This document shows positions 5,279 through 6,374 of a DNA stretch of 6,374 nt, piece by piece. Each line of letters begins with the position of its first letter. Position 1 is the stretch's first letter. The notes under the pieces are model-generated. The model saw only the letters and a program-made list of their open reading frames with translations, had not been told where the DNA came from and made no database searches. A program made the translations under genes and the position numbers. The stretch comes from an uncultured Caryophanales bacterium (GTDB lineage Bacteria > Bacillota_I > Bacilli_A > Acholeplasmatales > Anaeroplasmataceae): the NCBI GenBank assembly GCA_937885165.1, contig CAKZZJ010000195.1, positions 1 through 6,374 of the forward strand. Reading direction: 5' to 3'.

Positions 5279-6374
5279 TTATATCTTTTTAGTGTATTTA
5301 GCTAAATCTTTTAATTCTTCTTCATCTAAATAAGGACTTAAATTATCATATACAACCTTATGATAATTATTCAACCACTCCTTTTCTTCTTTAGTAAGCA
5401 TTGTAACCTTAACTGGTTCTAAATCTATTGGTGCATATGTAATAGTTTCAAATCCATAAAATGTTCCAAATGTATTTGTTTCTTTTTCAACACACAACAT
5501 TTCATTTTCAATCCTGATTCCATATTTACCTTCAAGATATATGCCTGGTTCATCAGTTGTTATCATACCTGGTACTAATATTCTTGATTCTATATTCTTT
5601 GGATCTATCTGCCACCTAAATGAATTTGGTCCTTCATGCACTGCAAGTAAATTACCTACTCCATGACCTGTTCCGCATTTATAATCAATTAATAAATTCC
5701 AAATTGGCGCTCTTGCTAAAATATCTAAGCTATATCCAGTACAGCCTTTTAGGAATGTAACCATGGCTAAATTTATTACTGATTTTAAAACTGTAGTGTA
5801 ATGCGTTTTGATTTTATCTGATACTTTCCCTAAAGAATAGGTTCTTGTAATATCAGTTGTCCCTTCAAAATAATGTCCACCACTATCTATAAGCAGTACA
5901 CCAGGGCCATCAATTTTAGAACTAGAATCAGCTGTAGCGTTATAATGCATCATTGCAGCATGTTCATTATATGCACAAATAGTATCAAATGAAATATCAA
6001 TAAATCCTTCTGTTTTTGATCTATAATCATAGATAGTATTACTTAAGCCTAATTCACTTAAATCAACCTTTTTCTCATAATTTTTCTTAAGATATCTCAT
6101 AAATCTAAATACTGCAAGGCCATCTTTTATGTGTGCTTCTTTGATATTTTTGATTTCTTGTTCATTTTTAACTGCTTTTAATAAAAGTGTAGGATCATCA
6201 TCAAATTTAATTATATTGTTAGAATTTTCAATTTCTAAATATATTTGATAATTAACTCTATTTGGATTTATAAGTATTTTTTTATTTTTGAAATTTCTTA
6301 CATAATCATATATTTCATTATAATTTTTGATATTTACTTCATTTTCTTCCAAATATTTACTTACCTTAATATCT
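5279..6374 (-). CDS. Xaa-Pro aminopeptidase (M24B, three-domain type), N-terminus beyond window
   Basis: A cytosolic metallopeptidase that removes an N-terminal residue before proline. The frame stays open past the TTG at 6352 (upstream codons read DIKVSKY) to the window end, so the N-terminal creatinase-like domain is missing. With residues counted from that TTG, 1-60 are the end of the second domain (YNEIYDYV, INPNRVNYQIY, LLLKAVKNEQE). The pita-bread catalytic domain follows from KEAHIKDGLAVFRFMRYLK. Metal ligands are Asp156 (LLIDSGG), Asp167 (TTDITRT), His230 (GTGHGVG), Glu268 (TTDEPG) and Glu282 (RIENE); His136 (MMHYNAT) and His239 (VHEGPN) are the proton-shuttle histidines. All are present, so the enzyme should be active with two Mn or similar ions. 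Residues 300-357 (FETITYAPIDL, EEKEWLNNYHKVVYDNLSPYL) are the C-terminal segment typical of the roughly 590-residue family. TAA stop. No strong terminator separates it from the S41 gene 207 bases downstream, so read-through is possible. Confidence 0.95.
   Translation of the reverse strand, partial: DIKVSKYLEENEVNIKNYNEIYDYVRNFKNKKILINPNRVNYQIYLEIENSNNIIKFDDDPTLLLKAVKNEQEIKNIKEAHIKDGLAVFRFMRYLKKNYEKKVDLSELGLSNTIYDYRSKTEGFIDISFDTICAYNEHAAMMHYNATADSSSKIDGPGVLLIDSGGHYFEGTTDITRTYSLGKVSDKIKTHYTTVLKSVINLAMVTFLKGCTGYSLDILARAPIWNLLIDYKCGTGHGVGNLLAVHEGPNSFRWQIDPKNIESRILVPGMITTDEPGIYLEGKYGIRIENEMLCVEKETNTFGTFYGFETITYAPIDLEPVKVTMLTKEEKEWLNNYHKVVYDNLSPYLDEEELKDLAKYTKKI

Noticed and set aside
6350..6352. 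TTG as the start of the aminopeptidase gene
   Set aside because: It is internal: the frame runs on to the window edge and the family needs an N-terminal domain of some 200 more residues.
1..6374. Mycoplasma-type code with TGA as tryptophan
   Set aside because: TGA ends the 165-residue gene at 2814-2816, and the tryptophans checked in the surface protein and the S41 peptidase are TGG.
1..6374. CRISPR array
   Set aside because: No set of regularly spaced identical repeats; the repeats in the surface-protein gene are diverged coding repeats.

Overview
The window is very A+T-rich (roughly a quarter G+C by eye) and carries four protein-coding genes in two convergent groups. Both visible lipoprotein/surface-protein architectures, the low G+C, and the best match of the aminopeptidase to the long three-domain Xaa-Pro aminopeptidases of Bacillota suggest a low-GC Gram-positive, probably an uncultured gut-type Bacilli/Erysipelotrichia-like lineage. 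TGA ends one of the genes and Trp is encoded by TGG, so the ordinary bacterial code applies, not the mycoplasma code. The lineage is an inference from composition and gene families, not from a marker gene.

Layout. Positions 1-2093 (+) hold the 3' part of a large extracellular protein built from about 75-residue MBG/YDG-type beta-sandwich repeats, ending in a transmembrane anchor; its start lies outside the window. Positions 2094-2813 are a 720-base non-coding stretch between convergent genes. It is unusually dense in inverted repeats: a bidirectional terminator-like hairpin (2201-2241), a nested set of stems that can close into one multibranched structure (2300-2503), several further hairpins, and a second bidirectional terminator (2751-2800) that ends the minus-strand genes.

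On the minus strand, read right to left, come the C-terminal two domains of an M24B Xaa-Pro aminopeptidase (5279-6374, cut by the window edge), a 185-base gap with a G+C-rich, foldable segment, an S41-family (tricorn-like) peptidase lipoprotein (3315-5072), and, only 3 bases downstream of its stop, a 165-residue two-helix membrane protein of unknown function (2814-3311). The last two are almost certainly one transcription unit and probably translationally coupled.

How they fit together: the lipoprotein peptidase should act outside the membrane and the small membrane protein beside it is a plausible partner, while the aminopeptidase is a cytosolic enzyme for proline-containing peptides. Whether the aminopeptidase shares the operon is not settled. 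No complete novel defence or mobile system is visible. The most interesting unexplained signals are the nested inverted-repeat cluster at 2300-2503, the candidate structured leader at 5133-5252, and the odd start region of the S41 gene, where a strong Shine-Dalgarno serves a five-codon leader ORF rather than the gene itself.
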